Below are positions 46,369-54,760 of a stretch of 54,760 bases of DNA, piece by piece. The notes below the pieces were generated by a model, which saw only the letters and a list, made by a program, of their open reading frames with translations, ran no database searches and had not been told where the DNA came from. This DNA is from Xenorhabdus eapokensis. GTDB lineage: Bacteria; Pseudomonadota; Gammaproteobacteria; Enterobacterales; Enterobacteriaceae. Position 1 is the stretch's first letter; each line of letters starts with the position of its first letter. The stretch covers positions 230,130-284,889 of the forward strand of contig NZ_MKGQ01000001.1 of assembly GCF_001908105.1 (NCBI RefSeq). The letters run 5' to 3'. The position numbers and the translations under genes were made by a program.

Positions 46369-46986
46369 CTATTTGTAGAAATTCTGTAGCTTATCAGCAA
46401 GTAATTTATCAAGCTGTATTTTGTCCAATTGTAATTTGTCGAACTGTAATTTGTCCAAATAGTCAGCAAATGAGAAATTTGAGAAATTAATGTGTTGTGG
46501 AAGAATAATAGCGATCACCACGATCAGTACGGCAATAAAACGTTCGGCTTTTTTACGTTCCTTACCTCTAAGAATAGGCAAACAAAAACGTATTCTTAGC
46601 GGCCATAATAGTGGAATACCGGCGGGAGTAAGCATGTCAGCAATAAGATGGCTGATATAACCGATAACCATTGCATGGACAAAATCAGTTGGAATGAGCC
46701 AATTGGCAGGTATTTCAGTCTGGAATAAAGTAACCCCCACGAGCAGAGCCAATAAACTATGTGTAAATCCACGATGTCCACACAATCGTGCGATGGGAAT
46801 GGATATAAAGCGGAACAATCTGCCTAAGGTTGAACTTGGATGGTCGATATCTGGTAACAATGAAGCCAGAAGTACGCCGGGAAGCATATGTAACCAGTCT
46901 CCCTGTGCTATTTCTGGTGTGATTTCTAGCTGGTGAGCCAATACAAGGCTGGCAACGGAAAAAAGAAGATGCCCTTCTGCTGTCAT
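46369..46986 (-). CDS. ydjM: YdjM/LexA-regulated-type membrane-bound hydrolase (DUF457)
   Basis: The 205-residue protein belongs to the YdjM/YfhO-like DUF457 family of membrane metal-dependent hydrolases: PDIDHPSSTLGRLFRF (Asp and His cluster near residue 43), HRGFTHSLLALLVG, and HLIADMLTPAGIPLLWPLRIR, with about four membrane segments. In E. coli ydjM is an SOS gene. The tail is odd: residues 171-205 are built from five 5-residue repeats (LDKLQ, FDKLQ, LDKIQ, LDKLL, ADKLQ), with matching 15-base DNA repeats. E. coli YdjM has 196 residues. Confidence 0.88.
   Translation of the reverse strand: MTAEGHLLFSVASLVLAHQLEITPEIAQGDWLHMLPGVLLASLLPDIDHPSSTLGRLFRFISIPIARLCGHRGFTHSLLALLVGVTLFQTEIPANWLIPTDFVHAMVIGYISHLIADMLTPAGIPLLWPLRIRFCLPILRGKERKKAERFIAVLIVVIAIILPQHINFSNFSFADYLDKLQFDKLQLDKIQLDKLLADKLQNFYK
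46384..46458 (-). repeat. five tandem 15-bp repeats in the 3' end of ydjM
   Basis: Units of 15 bases such as CTGTAATTTGTCCAA occur five times head to tail with a few changes, coding xDKLQ repeats. The right three are most alike, suggesting recent slippage or unequal crossing-over. Confidence 0.85.
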
Positions 46987-47127
46987 AACGATTTATACTA
47001 ATTATTTATGCTGATTGCTGTTTATACATACAGTGAGGCAGTATAGAGGGTTTTGCCTGAGGAAGATAGAGGTAACCAGGAAAATTTTTCAAACTGTGGT
47101 TTGATTGAAGGGGAAGGTTGATATTTG

Positions 47128-47169
47128 CGCTGCCATATACAGAAAAATAAGTATTAAAGAATGGCAGCG
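47128..47169 (-). terminator. hairpin after hxpB (long loop)
   Basis: CGCTGCCAT (47128-47136) pairs perfectly with ATGGCAGCG (47161-47169), 10 bases beyond the hxpB stop. The 24-base loop and lack of a T run make it a doubtful terminator. Confidence 0.35.
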
Positions 47170-47178
47170 TGGGGACTA

Positions 47179-47844
47179 TTAAGTAATATTTTCTGGTGTT
47201 AATTTTTCCAGAGAATTCAGTTTGATGTCAGCCAGTGACCAACGGGGATCATCGAAATGGTGAGCGGCAGGGACGACAATAGAGCGCATTCTTGCTGCCT
47301 TGGTTGCTATCATACCGTTAAATGAATCTTCCAACGTAAGACAGTTAATTGGATTGACTCCAAGTTGACTGGCTGCCAGCAAATAAACTTCGGGATGTGG
47401 TTTGCTGTAAGGTAAGTGTGCAGCAGAAACGACAACATCGAAGTAATGTCGTAAATTAAACAATTCGAGCACTTTTTCGATCATTTCATCGGGTGAGGCG
47501 GAGGCCAGACCGATTCTTAACCCACGTTCGCTACAGAGATTTAAAGCATGTTCCACTCCAGGTAGCAAAGGGCGGTTTTTTTCAACTGATTGAACGACAT
47601 AATTGATGACACGTTGCTCAACTTCATGTTTGGAGGTGCCTTGCCAAGGTGATGCTTGATACCATAGTTCAACAACTTGATCGATTCGTAACCCCAATGT
47701 GTCAGGTAGGTTTTTTGCTAAATTTAAATCTAGCCCTAATTCACTGAATACACTTTTTTCTCCCTGTTTCCAATAAGGTTCAGAATCAATCAGTAAACCA
47801 TCCATATCAAAAATGGCGGCTTCCATAGATAAACAAAATGACAT
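47179..47844 (-). CDS. hxpB: hexitol phosphatase HxpB (YniC)
   Basis: HxpB is a HAD-family phosphatase active on sorbitol-6-phosphate, 2-deoxyglucose-6-phosphate and other sugar phosphates. The 221-residue protein has the nucleophile motif AAIFDMDGLLIDSEP (Asp12, Asp14), cap-domain helices, Thr/Ser motif GLASASPDEM, Lys in YSKPHPEVY and the acidic LEDSFNGMIA. GGAGAG precedes the ATG. Divergent from yniB, as in E. coli. Confidence 0.95.
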   Translation of the reverse strand: MSFCLSMEAAIFDMDGLLIDSEPYWKQGEKSVFSELGLDLNLAKNLPDTLGLRIDQVVELWYQASPWQGTSKHEVEQRVINYVVQSVEKNRPLLPGVEHALNLCSERGLRIGLASASPDEMIEKVLELFNLRHYFDVVVSAAHLPYSKPHPEVYLLAASQLGVNPINCLTLEDSFNGMIATKAARMRSIVVPAAHHFDDPRWSLADIKLNSLEKLTPENIT

Positions 47845-48050
47845 CTCAAATCTCTCCGCGATGATAACAGTGATTAAAGGGGTTTAATTGTAACAATTCC
47901 AATAAATTAAATCTCGTTATGTTGGATAGCAAAGAAAGAGATAGTTTCATCGGTAACGTAAAATAATGACTCCGTAAATAGGATTAAAGTTGGTGCTTTA
48001 TGAGCTATCATTGAGTAAAAATAAAATTATTTATGTCAATGGAGAATGTC

Positions 48051-48590
48051 ATGACGTATCGACAAGCCAGATATGTAGCTATCGTTAAGCGAATCTTGGG
48101 CTGGATTATTTTTGTACCCTCCCTGTTGTCGACTTTTGTTTCAGTGATTAACTTAGCCGCATGGCAGCATGGTGCTAAAGATGGCATTAACGCGGTATTG
48201 AATGATTTTTTTCAGATGATGACAGAAGTGATTAAATTTAACACACCATTTTTAGATTTTTTCTGGAAGCATTCTCCAACGCCTGATCGTATTGCCGGAA
48301 TTACTGGGGAAAATGTCAGTTTTCTCGTCATTTATATTCTGATGTTTGTGGGCTTGGCAATGAGTGCATCTGGCTTGAGAATATATCGTCAATTTAAATT
48401 CATCAAAGAACGTGTTGAAGATCAAATGATTTTTGAACACGCGAGGGAAAGTGGGATAACCAAGGAACAATTGGTGGCTAAAATTGAGTTCCCCCGCCAT
48501 TCTTTATTTAGCCAGATTTTTATCCTTTACATATCACCAATTATTATCGGTGCAATTGCTTACTTCTTATTTAGATTTTTAGGGTGGTAA
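48051..48590 (+). CDS. yniB: YniB family inner-membrane protein
   Basis: The 179-residue protein has membrane segments near residues 16-35, 85-105 and 155-175 and aligns with E. coli YniB (178), including MTYRQARYVAIVKRILGWIIF and NTPFLDFFWKHSPTPD. Function unknown. An upstream in-frame ATG exists at 48033, but GGAG six bases before 48051 and the E. coli start favour 48051. Confidence 0.9.
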   Translation: MTYRQARYVAIVKRILGWIIFVPSLLSTFVSVINLAAWQHGAKDGINAVLNDFFQMMTEVIKFNTPFLDFFWKHSPTPDRIAGITGENVSFLVIYILMFVGLAMSASGLRIYRQFKFIKERVEDQMIFEHARESGITKEQLVAKIEFPRHSLFSQIFILYISPIIIGAIAYFLFRFLGW

Positions 48591-48738
48591 TGTAACTAAA
48601 TGATAGTTAATAACAGCGCAAGGATGCTCTATACAGTATTTGATCTAAAATAAATTTATATTTTTAATATAATGAATTTTGTTTTTGGGTGATTAGTTAT
48701 CAATCATTAAATATGATACTAATCAGGTTTTTCCATAC

Positions 48739-49602
48739 TTATTTAGATAAAAGCTTATCAATAATCTTTTGTATTAAAATGACATTCTCTCCGCCAAAAA
48801 TGTTACATCTATTTAACAAATAGTAAAGTTGGTAAATAGGTTGACGCTCAAGGAAATCTTTAGGTAATGGCCAGACACTCTGGTATCCATCAAATATTTG
48901 TAAAGGAAGATCTGGGTAAAGTGGCAGCATCGCCAGATCACATTCACGATCCCCCCAATAGCAGGCAGGATCAAAAGTGACAGCACAATTATCATTCAAC
49001 GATGCACAGTTCATAGGCCATAAATCGCCATGCAAGAGAGAGGGTTGGGGGTGATGATGGTGTAGTTTGTCACTGATTACTTGAACAATTTGGTTAATAT
49101 TGCCAAATACCATTCCCTTATCAGCAGCAAGTTGCAACTGCCATCCGATGCGTTTTTCGGCATAGAAATGATCCCAGCGCTTTTGCCATCCGTTAGGTTG
49201 TATGGTGGTTGCTAGCATGTTATCAAAATCAAAACCAAATTTAGGTTGTTCACTCCATTGATGTAGCTTCGCAAGATGTTGACCAAAAAGATACGCACTG
49301 TGCGCGTTAAATGGTTTTACAGGCAGATGCTCCAGTAACAGGAAGCTATAGTTGCGGTCGTGGCCTACACCATAAACATCAGGAACACGGGTTGTTTTGC
49401 TACGAGCCAGTAATTCCAGTTGTTCTGCTTCTGCTTTAAAAATTGGCAGCATTTCTTTTACATTGGATTTGATAAAGATATGTTGTTCACCATATTTAAT
49501 GTGCCAGGCACGGTGAATATCGCCTCCTGCCAGTTCCTCTTTATCGTGAATTTCAGCGTCACCAAAATGCTCACTTAATAGACGGATCACTGTTTGCCAC
49601 AT
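48739..49602 (-). CDS. yniA: fructosamine kinase family protein YniA
   Basis: The 287-residue protein belongs to the fructosamine-3-kinase/YniA family, which phosphorylates ketoamines or ribulosamines so that glycated proteins and amines are repaired. It has the kinase-like ATP lysine (HIFIKSN), catalytic loop LLHGDLWPMNCA and metal-binding TFDPACYWGDRECDLAM near residue 210. E. coli YniA has 286 residues. Confidence 0.93.
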   Translation of the reverse strand: MWQTVIRLLSEHFGDAEIHDKEELAGGDIHRAWHIKYGEQHIFIKSNVKEMLPIFKAEAEQLELLARSKTTRVPDVYGVGHDRNYSFLLLEHLPVKPFNAHSAYLFGQHLAKLHQWSEQPKFGFDFDNMLATTIQPNGWQKRWDHFYAEKRIGWQLQLAADKGMVFGNINQIVQVISDKLHHHHPQPSLLHGDLWPMNCASLNDNCAVTFDPACYWGDRECDLAMLPLYPDLPLQIFDGYQSVWPLPKDFLERQPIYQLYYLLNRCNIFGGENVILIQKIIDKLLSK

Positions 49603-49734
49603 GCTTCACCTCATTAAGCTGACAGTTGCTTTGTTTATATTACAGACAGATGTAACATTTGAACAGGATAAAAGGAATTTTAATAGGAATTAATGAGGCC
49701 ATATCTTAAATCTGATATGGCACTCTATTATTTT

Positions 49735-50631
49735 TTAATTTGATTTTTCTGGAATTGATGCCTCTTGGGAAGAGATTTTTTCAAATGTTTCTTTGTTTGC
49801 TTTCTTGTAAGCTAATTTTATTTGGTCATAAATAAGAGCAATAGTAAAGAAAATTGCCTGAATGATGACGATACAGGGGCCTGTTTCACCATCAATATGG
49901 AAGCTAATGATTGTGCCAAGTACGCTGGATGATATAGAAGCAACCATTGCCACAATCAGCATACGATCAAAGCTCCGGCAAAGCATAAAAGCGATAATAC
50001 CGGGAGAGATTAACATCGCAATGACCAGGATAATACCGACGGCCTGCAACGATGCGACAATTGTTAGTGCCAACAGCGATAATAATCCGTAATGGAGCAG
50101 TTTTACGGGAAGACCAACCACTCGTGCCTGATTGGGGTCGAAGCAATAGAGCATAAAATCTTTTCTCTTTAGCAACATAATGGCCAGTGTGATCCCTGCA
50201 ATACACAGTGTTTGGAGCAATTCATACCGGGTAATGCCGAGTATGCTGCCGAATAAAATGTGTGTCAGGTGTTGATCCGTATCTATACGAGTAAACAGGA
50301 CTAACCCAAATGCAAACATACCTGAAAAAACAATCCCCATGACGGTATCTTCTTTGATTCGGCTATGTTCTTTTAGATATCCTGTAGCGAATGCACAAGA
50401 TATACCAGAAAGGAAAGCACCTATTGCAAGTGGTATGCCCGCTACAAAAGCGAGCACGATACCTGGCAAAACAGCATGGGAAATAGCATCTCCCATCAAT
50501 GACCAACCTTTTAAGACCAGATAACAAGAAAGTACAGCACAAACAGCGCCTACCATCATGGCAGCATAGATGGCTCGTCGCATAAACTCATGCATGAAAG
50601 GTTCAGTAATTAATTCAATAAATGTGTTCAT
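49735..50631 (-). CDS. sitD: Mn/Fe ABC transporter permease SitD (YfeD)
   Basis: Second permease of a SitABCD/YfeABCD-type importer of Mn2+ and Fe2+. The 298-residue ABC-3 family protein has eight or more membrane segments and the family signature LKGWSLMGDAISHAVLPGIV near residue 40. Its start overlaps the end of sitC by 4 bases. The charged C-terminal tail (about residues 275-298) is longer than the membrane core needs. Confidence 0.92.
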   Translation of the reverse strand: MNTFIELITEPFMHEFMRRAIYAAMMVGAVCAVLSCYLVLKGWSLMGDAISHAVLPGIVLAFVAGIPLAIGAFLSGISCAFATGYLKEHSRIKEDTVMGIVFSGMFAFGLVLFTRIDTDQHLTHILFGSILGITRYELLQTLCIAGITLAIMLLKRKDFMLYCFDPNQARVVGLPVKLLHYGLLSLLALTIVASLQAVGIILVIAMLISPGIIAFMLCRSFDRMLIVAMVASISSSVLGTIISFHIDGETGPCIVIIQAIFFTIALIYDQIKLAYKKANKETFEKISSQEASIPEKSN

Positions 50632-51503
50632 GGGCGCTGTTCCTGAATCAATGCCAGAGATTCCTTTCTGGCGCGTCTGCGAGAGGCCAACATGCCATGT
50701 TTAGGGGCAAAAAAGAACGCAAGTAAGAAAATTACTGTTTGCATGGTGACAATGACTCCCCCAGTTGCACCATTGAGGAAATAGCTCACATATGCACCGA
50801 TACCACTTGTGAGTGAACCGATGGCGACGGCAATAATCAACAAATGTTTAAATCTATCTGTTAATAAATAGGCAGTTGCACCAGGCGTTACAACCATTGC
50901 GATAACCAAGATAGCGCCTACTGTCTGTAATGCAGCAACAGTACAAGCACTTAATAAAGTGAAGAAAATGATTTTCAATCGTAACGGTGATAACCCAATA
51001 GAGCGAGCGTGGGTTTCATCAAAGAAGACAACCAATAGATCTTTCCAAAGTACCATTAAGGTAATGAAGGAAACTGCAATAATGATTTCAACTTGTAAAA
51101 CATCTTCATCGGCAATTCCCAGAATATTGCCTAAAATAATGGTTTGTACATTCACGGATGTAGGGTTTAAAGAAACGATCAATAATCCGACAGCAAAAAA
51201 AGTGGAGAATATAAAACCGATCACCGCATCTTCACGTAGCCGAGTAATATGACGTACCAATGTCATTGATAATGCAGCGAGCATCCCTGTAAAAAAAGCA
51301 CCACCAGCGTAAGGTAAACCGAGAGCATATGCACCTGCCACACCGGGCACAACAGAGTGGGAGAGGGCATCCCCCATCAGCGACCAACCTTTTAGCATCA
51401 AATAAGCAGATAAGAAAGCACACACAGCCCCAACAATGGTACTTACCCACATGGCTTTCACCATGTAGTTGTAACTGAATGGTTGTAAAAGCAGTTCCAT
51501 CAT
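50628..51503 (-). CDS. sitC: Mn/Fe ABC transporter permease SitC (YfeC)
   Basis: First permease of the Mn/Fe importer, 291 residues, ABC-3 family, with MLKGWSLMGDALSHSVVPGVAGAY near residue 36 and about nine membrane segments. It lies 14 bases after sitB and overlaps sitD by 4 bases. SitC and SitD share the LKGWSLMGDA motif and probably form the heterodimeric channel. Confidence 0.93.
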   Translation of the reverse strand: MMELLLQPFSYNYMVKAMWVSTIVGAVCAFLSAYLMLKGWSLMGDALSHSVVPGVAGAYALGLPYAGGAFFTGMLAALSMTLVRHITRLREDAVIGFIFSTFFAVGLLIVSLNPTSVNVQTIILGNILGIADEDVLQVEIIIAVSFITLMVLWKDLLVVFFDETHARSIGLSPLRLKIIFFTLLSACTVAALQTVGAILVIAMVVTPGATAYLLTDRFKHLLIIAVAIGSLTSGIGAYVSYFLNGATGGVIVTMQTVIFLLAFFFAPKHGMLASRRRARKESLALIQEQRP

Positions 51504-51517
51504 GGTTGATTTTCCTT

Positions 51518-52411
51518 TTATTTGGGGTTTTGTCGCGGTGGAATATGATGATTATGCCCATAAAAGACGGCAGCACGCTCATCATCGGTGATGACTGTCA
51601 GCGAACGTGGATCATCATCTTTATGCAGTTCAGGAGCGGAAAGATTAATATGACGCAAGACGCCACCGAAGGTAATTTCCAGATTTTTTTGAGTAAATGT
51701 GTTTTCAGTTCGGCCACTTGCAAGCACTGTGCGGTTGATCAAAATAACGTGATCGCAAAATTCAGGTACACTGCCAAGGTTATGCGTTGATACTAAGACC
51801 AAATGCCCTTCGTCACGTAAATCACGCAGTAAGTCAATAATGGCATTTTCTGTTTTAACATCCACTCCGGTAAAAGGCTCATCCAGTAGCAAAACTTTCC
51901 CTTCCTGAGCTAATGCACGGGCTAAAAATGCGCGTTTTTTCTGACCACCGGAAAGCTCACCAATTTGCCGATCGCGTAACTCTGCCAGTCCGACACGTTC
52001 AAGGGCTTTATTGACAATTTCATGATCACGCTTGCTAGGGCGGCGTAAAAATCCCATTTTTCCATAGCGTCCCATCATTACAACATCGGAAACCAGAACC
52101 GGAAAATTCCAATCTACATCCTCAGTTTGAGGAACGTATGCGATGATATTTTGTTTTAATGCCGCTTTGATAGGTTGATCGTTGAGGGTAACCTTTCCTT
52201 GTGAAGGTGTTATTAATCCCATAATTGTTTTAAATAATGTGGATTTGCCGCTGCCATTCATGCCTACCAGCGCACAAATTGTGCCGCCGGTAATGTCAAA
52301 ACTGGCATCATAGATAGCGGTATGCCCATTGTTGTAAGTGACAGTGGCGTTATCCACAATTAAATGAGGATGCTCAAATAACAGTTGGGGGTTTAATGAT
52401 AAGCGATTCAT
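51518..52411 (-). CDS. sitB: Mn/Fe ABC transporter ATP-binding protein SitB (YfeB)
   Basis: ATPase of the Mn/Fe importer. The 297-residue protein has Walker [14 protein letters not shown] near residue 47, Q loop [13 protein letters not shown] signature [17 protein letters not shown], Walker [10 protein letters not shown] and the switch histidine VSTHNLG. The C-terminal tail (residues 235-297) is His/Asp-rich ([10 protein letters not shown] at the end) and could bind metal. The start overlaps sitA by 4 bases. Confidence 0.95.
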   Translation of the reverse strand: MNRLSLNPQLLFEHPHLIVDNATVTYNNGHTAIYDASFDITGGTICALVGMNGSGKSTLFKTIMGLITPSQGKVTLNDQPIKAALKQNIIAYVPQTEDVDWNFPVLVSDVVMMGRYGKMGFLRRPSKRDHEIVNKALERVGLAELRDRQIGELSGGQKKRAFLARALAQEGKVLLLDEPFTGVDVKTENAIIDLLRDLRDEGHLVLVSTHNLGSVPEFCDHVILINRTVLASGRTENTFTQKNLEITFGGVLRHINLSAPELHKDDDPRSLTVITDDERAAVFYGHNHHIPPRQNPK

Positions 52412-53322
52412 TGATTAAATCCTTTTGCGATAGTGTCTACAGTCGTGTTAAGTAGATCAATATAAGTTGGAACCGGTCCTTTTTGAGTGGAAAGGGAATC
52501 TACATAAAGTACCCCGCCGTAATTTGCTCCTGTTTCTTTGCTGACCTGTCTTGCTGGTTTATCTGAAACAGTGCTTTCACTGAAGACAACTGGGATCTTA
52601 TTGGCTCTGACTGTATCAATGACGCGGCGAACCTGTTGTGGGGAACCTTGTTCCTCAGCATTAATTGGCCATAAGTAGACTTCTTTGAAATCATAGTCTT
52701 GTGTGAGATAGCTGAAAGCTCCTTCACTGGTTACCAGCCAGCGTTGTTCTTCAGGAATACGAGAAAGACGCTCTCTAAGAGGTGCATCCAATAGAGCTAT
52801 TTTTTCTGCATAAACTTTGGCATTACGATTATAAATTTCGGCATTCTCAGGATCGTATTTGACAAAAGCTTTGCGGATATTTTCGATATAGATCAGCGCA
52901 TTCTTTGGTGACATCCAGGCATGAGGGTTAGGATTTTTATTGTAAGGACCTTCACGAATCGGTAAAGGAGTAATACCTTCGGTTATAACCGCAGCAGGTA
53001 TGTCTTGCATGTTTTCAAAGAAGCGTTCGAACCAGCGTTCTAAATTTAAGCCATTCCAGAGGATAAGGTCTGCACGCTGTGCTTTGATGATATCTTTGGG
53101 GGTGGGCTGATAATCATGGATTTCTGCACCAGGTTTAGTGATTGACTCAACAATTGCTGCGTCTCCTGCGACATTTTGAGCCATATCTTGAATAATAGTA
53201 AATGTTGTAACCACCCTGAATTTTTTATCTGCATGAGCTTGCTGGCTGAATAGCACCGTTGTGAATAGAACAAGGATCAGATTAACTATCGGAAAAGCAG
53301 AGAGAGAACGCTTTTTATTCAT
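52408..53322 (-). CDS. sitA: Mn/Fe ABC transporter substrate-binding protein SitA (YfeA)
   Basis: Periplasmic binding protein of cluster A-I that delivers Mn2+, Fe2+ or Zn2+ to SitBCD. The 304-residue protein has a signal peptide (cleavage near QQAHA), first metal histidine in [13 protein letters not shown], second in [16 protein letters not shown], then Glu in [15 protein letters not shown] and Asp in YVDSLS. First gene of the operon, preceded by a strong Fur box. In Yersinia and Salmonella the homologue is a virulence factor. Confidence 0.95.
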   Translation of the reverse strand: MNKKRSLSAFPIVNLILVLFTTVLFSQQAHADKKFRVVTTFTIIQDMAQNVAGDAAIVESITKPGAEIHDYQPTPKDIIKAQRADLILWNGLNLERWFERFFENMQDIPAAVITEGITPLPIREGPYNKNPNPHAWMSPKNALIYIENIRKAFVKYDPENAEIYNRNAKVYAEKIALLDAPLRERLSRIPEEQRWLVTSEGAFSYLTQDYDFKEVYLWPINAEEQGSPQQVRRVIDTVRANKIPVVFSESTVSDKPARQVSKETGANYGGVLYVDSLSTQKGPVPTYIDLLNTTVDTIAKGFNQ

Positions 53323-53357
53323 TATGGTAAACCTTACTTGTTGTACATATAATTGTT

Positions 53358-53376
53358 GATAATGATTATCAGTATC
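53358..53376. promoter_or_regulatory. Fur box before sitA
   Basis: GATAATGATTATCAGTATC matches 17 of 19 bases of the Fur consensus. It lies 36 bases upstream of the sitA start and is the best Fur site in the window. An additional MntR box was not found with confidence. Confidence 0.8.
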
Positions 53377-53617
53377 GTTTGTGTAAAGTCAAGGTGATAG
53401 CGAACGAAATTGATGATAAATGCGATAAATACTCCTTAAATTTCTACTAATTGATATAGCAACGACGCATTTCATACGAACAAAAAAACAGTATGTTGTC
53501 TACAGTTAGGCGTGAGTATTAAAGGAATTCATTTTGATAAACGATAGAAAAATATTTTTGGTTTATCAGTAAAATTATATATGCTTTATAAGGCTAATTT
53601 TATTTGGGGGAAACAGC

Positions 53618-54298
53618 GTGAAATTAAAACTCCGTTACATTGCGGTGGCACTGTTATTGTCAGGATGTGCAAGCCAGCAAGTATACCAATCAGACAGTAA
53701 TAAACAAACAACAGTAAAACGTATGCTTGATGGCAATAAGGCTGCGTTTGGTACTCGTAAATTGACAAATAGGTTTAAATCCACTCCATTTGATGGTTTT
53801 ATTGCGCAAGCTGCAAAACGTTATAGTGTTGATGAAACGCTTATCAAGGCAATTATTCAGGTGGAATCAGATTTTCGCCCAGAGGTTGTTAGTAAATCGA
53901 ATGCCGTTGGGCTAATGCAGATTAAGGCGTCTACGGCTGGGCGAGATGCTTACCGAGTGAAAGGAAAATCAGGGCAACCAACCATGCGTGAATTGAAAGA
54001 TCCTGAAACTAACATCGACCTTGGTACAGCCTATATCAGCATCTTGAAAAAACAGCATTTGGACGGTATCTCCAATCCAGAAACACTGTACTATGCAACG
54101 ATAGTTGCCTATGTAAATGGTGCAGGAGCATTGCTGCGAACGTTTGATGCAAACCGGACTTTGGCAATTAATAAAATTAATAGAATGACACCGAATGAGT
54201 TTTATCAATATATCCAAAATAATCACCCTGCACCACAGGCTCCACGTTATTTATGGAAAGTTAAAAATGCTTATCGTGCTTTAGGTGTAGCTTATTAA
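53618..54298 (+). CDS. emtA: membrane-bound endo-lytic murein transglycosylase EmtA (MltE)
   Basis: EmtA cuts peptidoglycan inside glycan strands. The 226-residue lipoprotein has a lipobox (LLSGC, Cys near residue 17) and an SLT domain with catalytic Glu in IIQVESDFRPEVVSKSNAVGLMQIKAST near residue 88, and YVNGAGALLRTFDANR and NHPAPQAPRY at the end as in E. coli EmtA (203). The GTG start follows TTGGGGG. The region before the domain (residues 20-60) is longer than in E. coli. It is divergent from sitA; about 295 bases of promoter sequence lie between them. Confidence 0.92.
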   Translation: MKLKLRYIAVALLLSGCASQQVYQSDSNKQTTVKRMLDGNKAAFGTRKLTNRFKSTPFDGFIAQAAKRYSVDETLIKAIIQVESDFRPEVVSKSNAVGLMQIKASTAGRDAYRVKGKSGQPTMRELKDPETNIDLGTAYISILKKQHLDGISNPETLYYATIVAYVNGAGALLRTFDANRTLAINKINRMTPNEFYQYIQNNHPAPQAPRYLWKVKNAYRALGVAY

Positions 54299-54760
54299 TT
54301 GCAATCTGTAATTTTTCATTAGAAGAAACCTGATAGTCTATTTTTTGAATAAAATTGTCTGTTCAATAAAAATAATTATTAGACGATAAAAAAGTAAATT
54401 GAATTAATTGGATGTAAGAGGCATTTTATATGGTGGTTAACATTCAGGTATTATTCAAGAAATAAACATAAAAATGCTCTCCATGCTCCAGATAAACCAG
54501 AAGAAAGATTGCCAATGGTAATTATTAGAAAAATAAAATCATAAAAACTGATTGATATTTATAATTATATTAGGTTGTCTTTATATAAAAATATTTAGTA
54601 ATAGGTAGATACGGATTTTACTTAATTAATTATTGCAATCTTAAATTTCTGTTAAGTAGTGTAAATAAGATTTCATAATAGCGCTACACTCCTTTTTTTC
54701 ATGCCCGGTTTTTGATGTGATGAATATGATCCCAAAAATTCATCGACATCTTTGAGCAAC
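54299..54760. other. AT-rich tail of the window
   Basis: About 460 bases to the window end. It is AT-rich with no open frame that has a family resemblance or a convincing ribosome binding site. A promoter for a gene beyond the edge is possible. I see no RNA gene. Confidence 0.35.

Overview
The window is chromosomal DNA of a low-GC member of the Enterobacterales. Nearly every gene has a recognisable Escherichia coli counterpart, and several blocks keep the E. coli order: dapE-yffB, manXYZ-yobD-mntP-rlmA, nudL-pabB-yoaH, yobA-yebZ-yebY-sdsR, proQ-prc, hxpB-yniB-yniA. AT-rich spacers and the mixture of genes point to the Morganellaceae side (Xenorhabdus, Photorhabdus, Proteus, Providencia), but the sequence alone does not fix the genus. 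No rRNA, tRNA, CRISPR array or intact insertion sequence was seen.

Layout. 1-9.1 kb is housekeeping: yeaL, tmcA, ypfN, an M15 peptidase, dapE, yffB, the response regulator narP and malic enzyme maeB. 9.1-15.7 kb is an iron/haem-type uptake cluster under Fur-like boxes: ChaN-like lipoprotein, a second TonB, an apparently exported oligopeptidase B and a TonB-dependent receptor. 16.1-25.1 kb is the hexose-phosphate locus uhpT-uhpA-uhpB-uhpC, split between uhpA and uhpB by about 4 kb of foreign DNA. 25.2-34.4 kb holds rlmA, mntP with its Mn2+ riboswitch, yobD, manXYZ, sdaA, nudL and pabB. 34.5-45.9 kb holds yoaH, yebF, pip, holE, ftnA, the copper/redox set yobA-yebZ-yebY, the small RNA SdsR, msrC, proQ, prc, htpX and tcyP. 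46.3-54.3 kb holds ydjM, hxpB, yniB, yniA, the Mn/Fe ABC transporter sitABCD (yfeABCD) and the lytic transglycosylase emtA.

The most unusual part is the insert at 18.3-22.25 kb. It carries a TPR-HEPN protein with the RNxxxH motif typical of HEPN ribonucleases, started from TTG behind a strong Shine-Dalgarno. Next to it is a translationally coupled pair made of a Panacea-domain (DUF4065) antitoxin and an unrecognised 134-residue partner, probably its toxin. Decayed phage-like fragments are also present. One of these looks like the N-terminus of a tyrosine integrase, frameshifted at a run of ten G residues. GGGGTGC(TA) repeats lie at both edges. The best reading is a degenerate integrative element that left two defence or toxin-antitoxin modules inside a sugar-phosphate sensing operon.

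Metal handling recurs: Fur-like boxes before chaN, tonB, mntP and sitA, a Mn2+ riboswitch before mntP, a ferritin with an AT-rich Fur-like upstream region, and Mn/Fe import through SitABCD. Respiratory and carbon control is visible as a 7-2-7 NarP-type box between narP and maeB and a near-perfect CRP site before uhpT.
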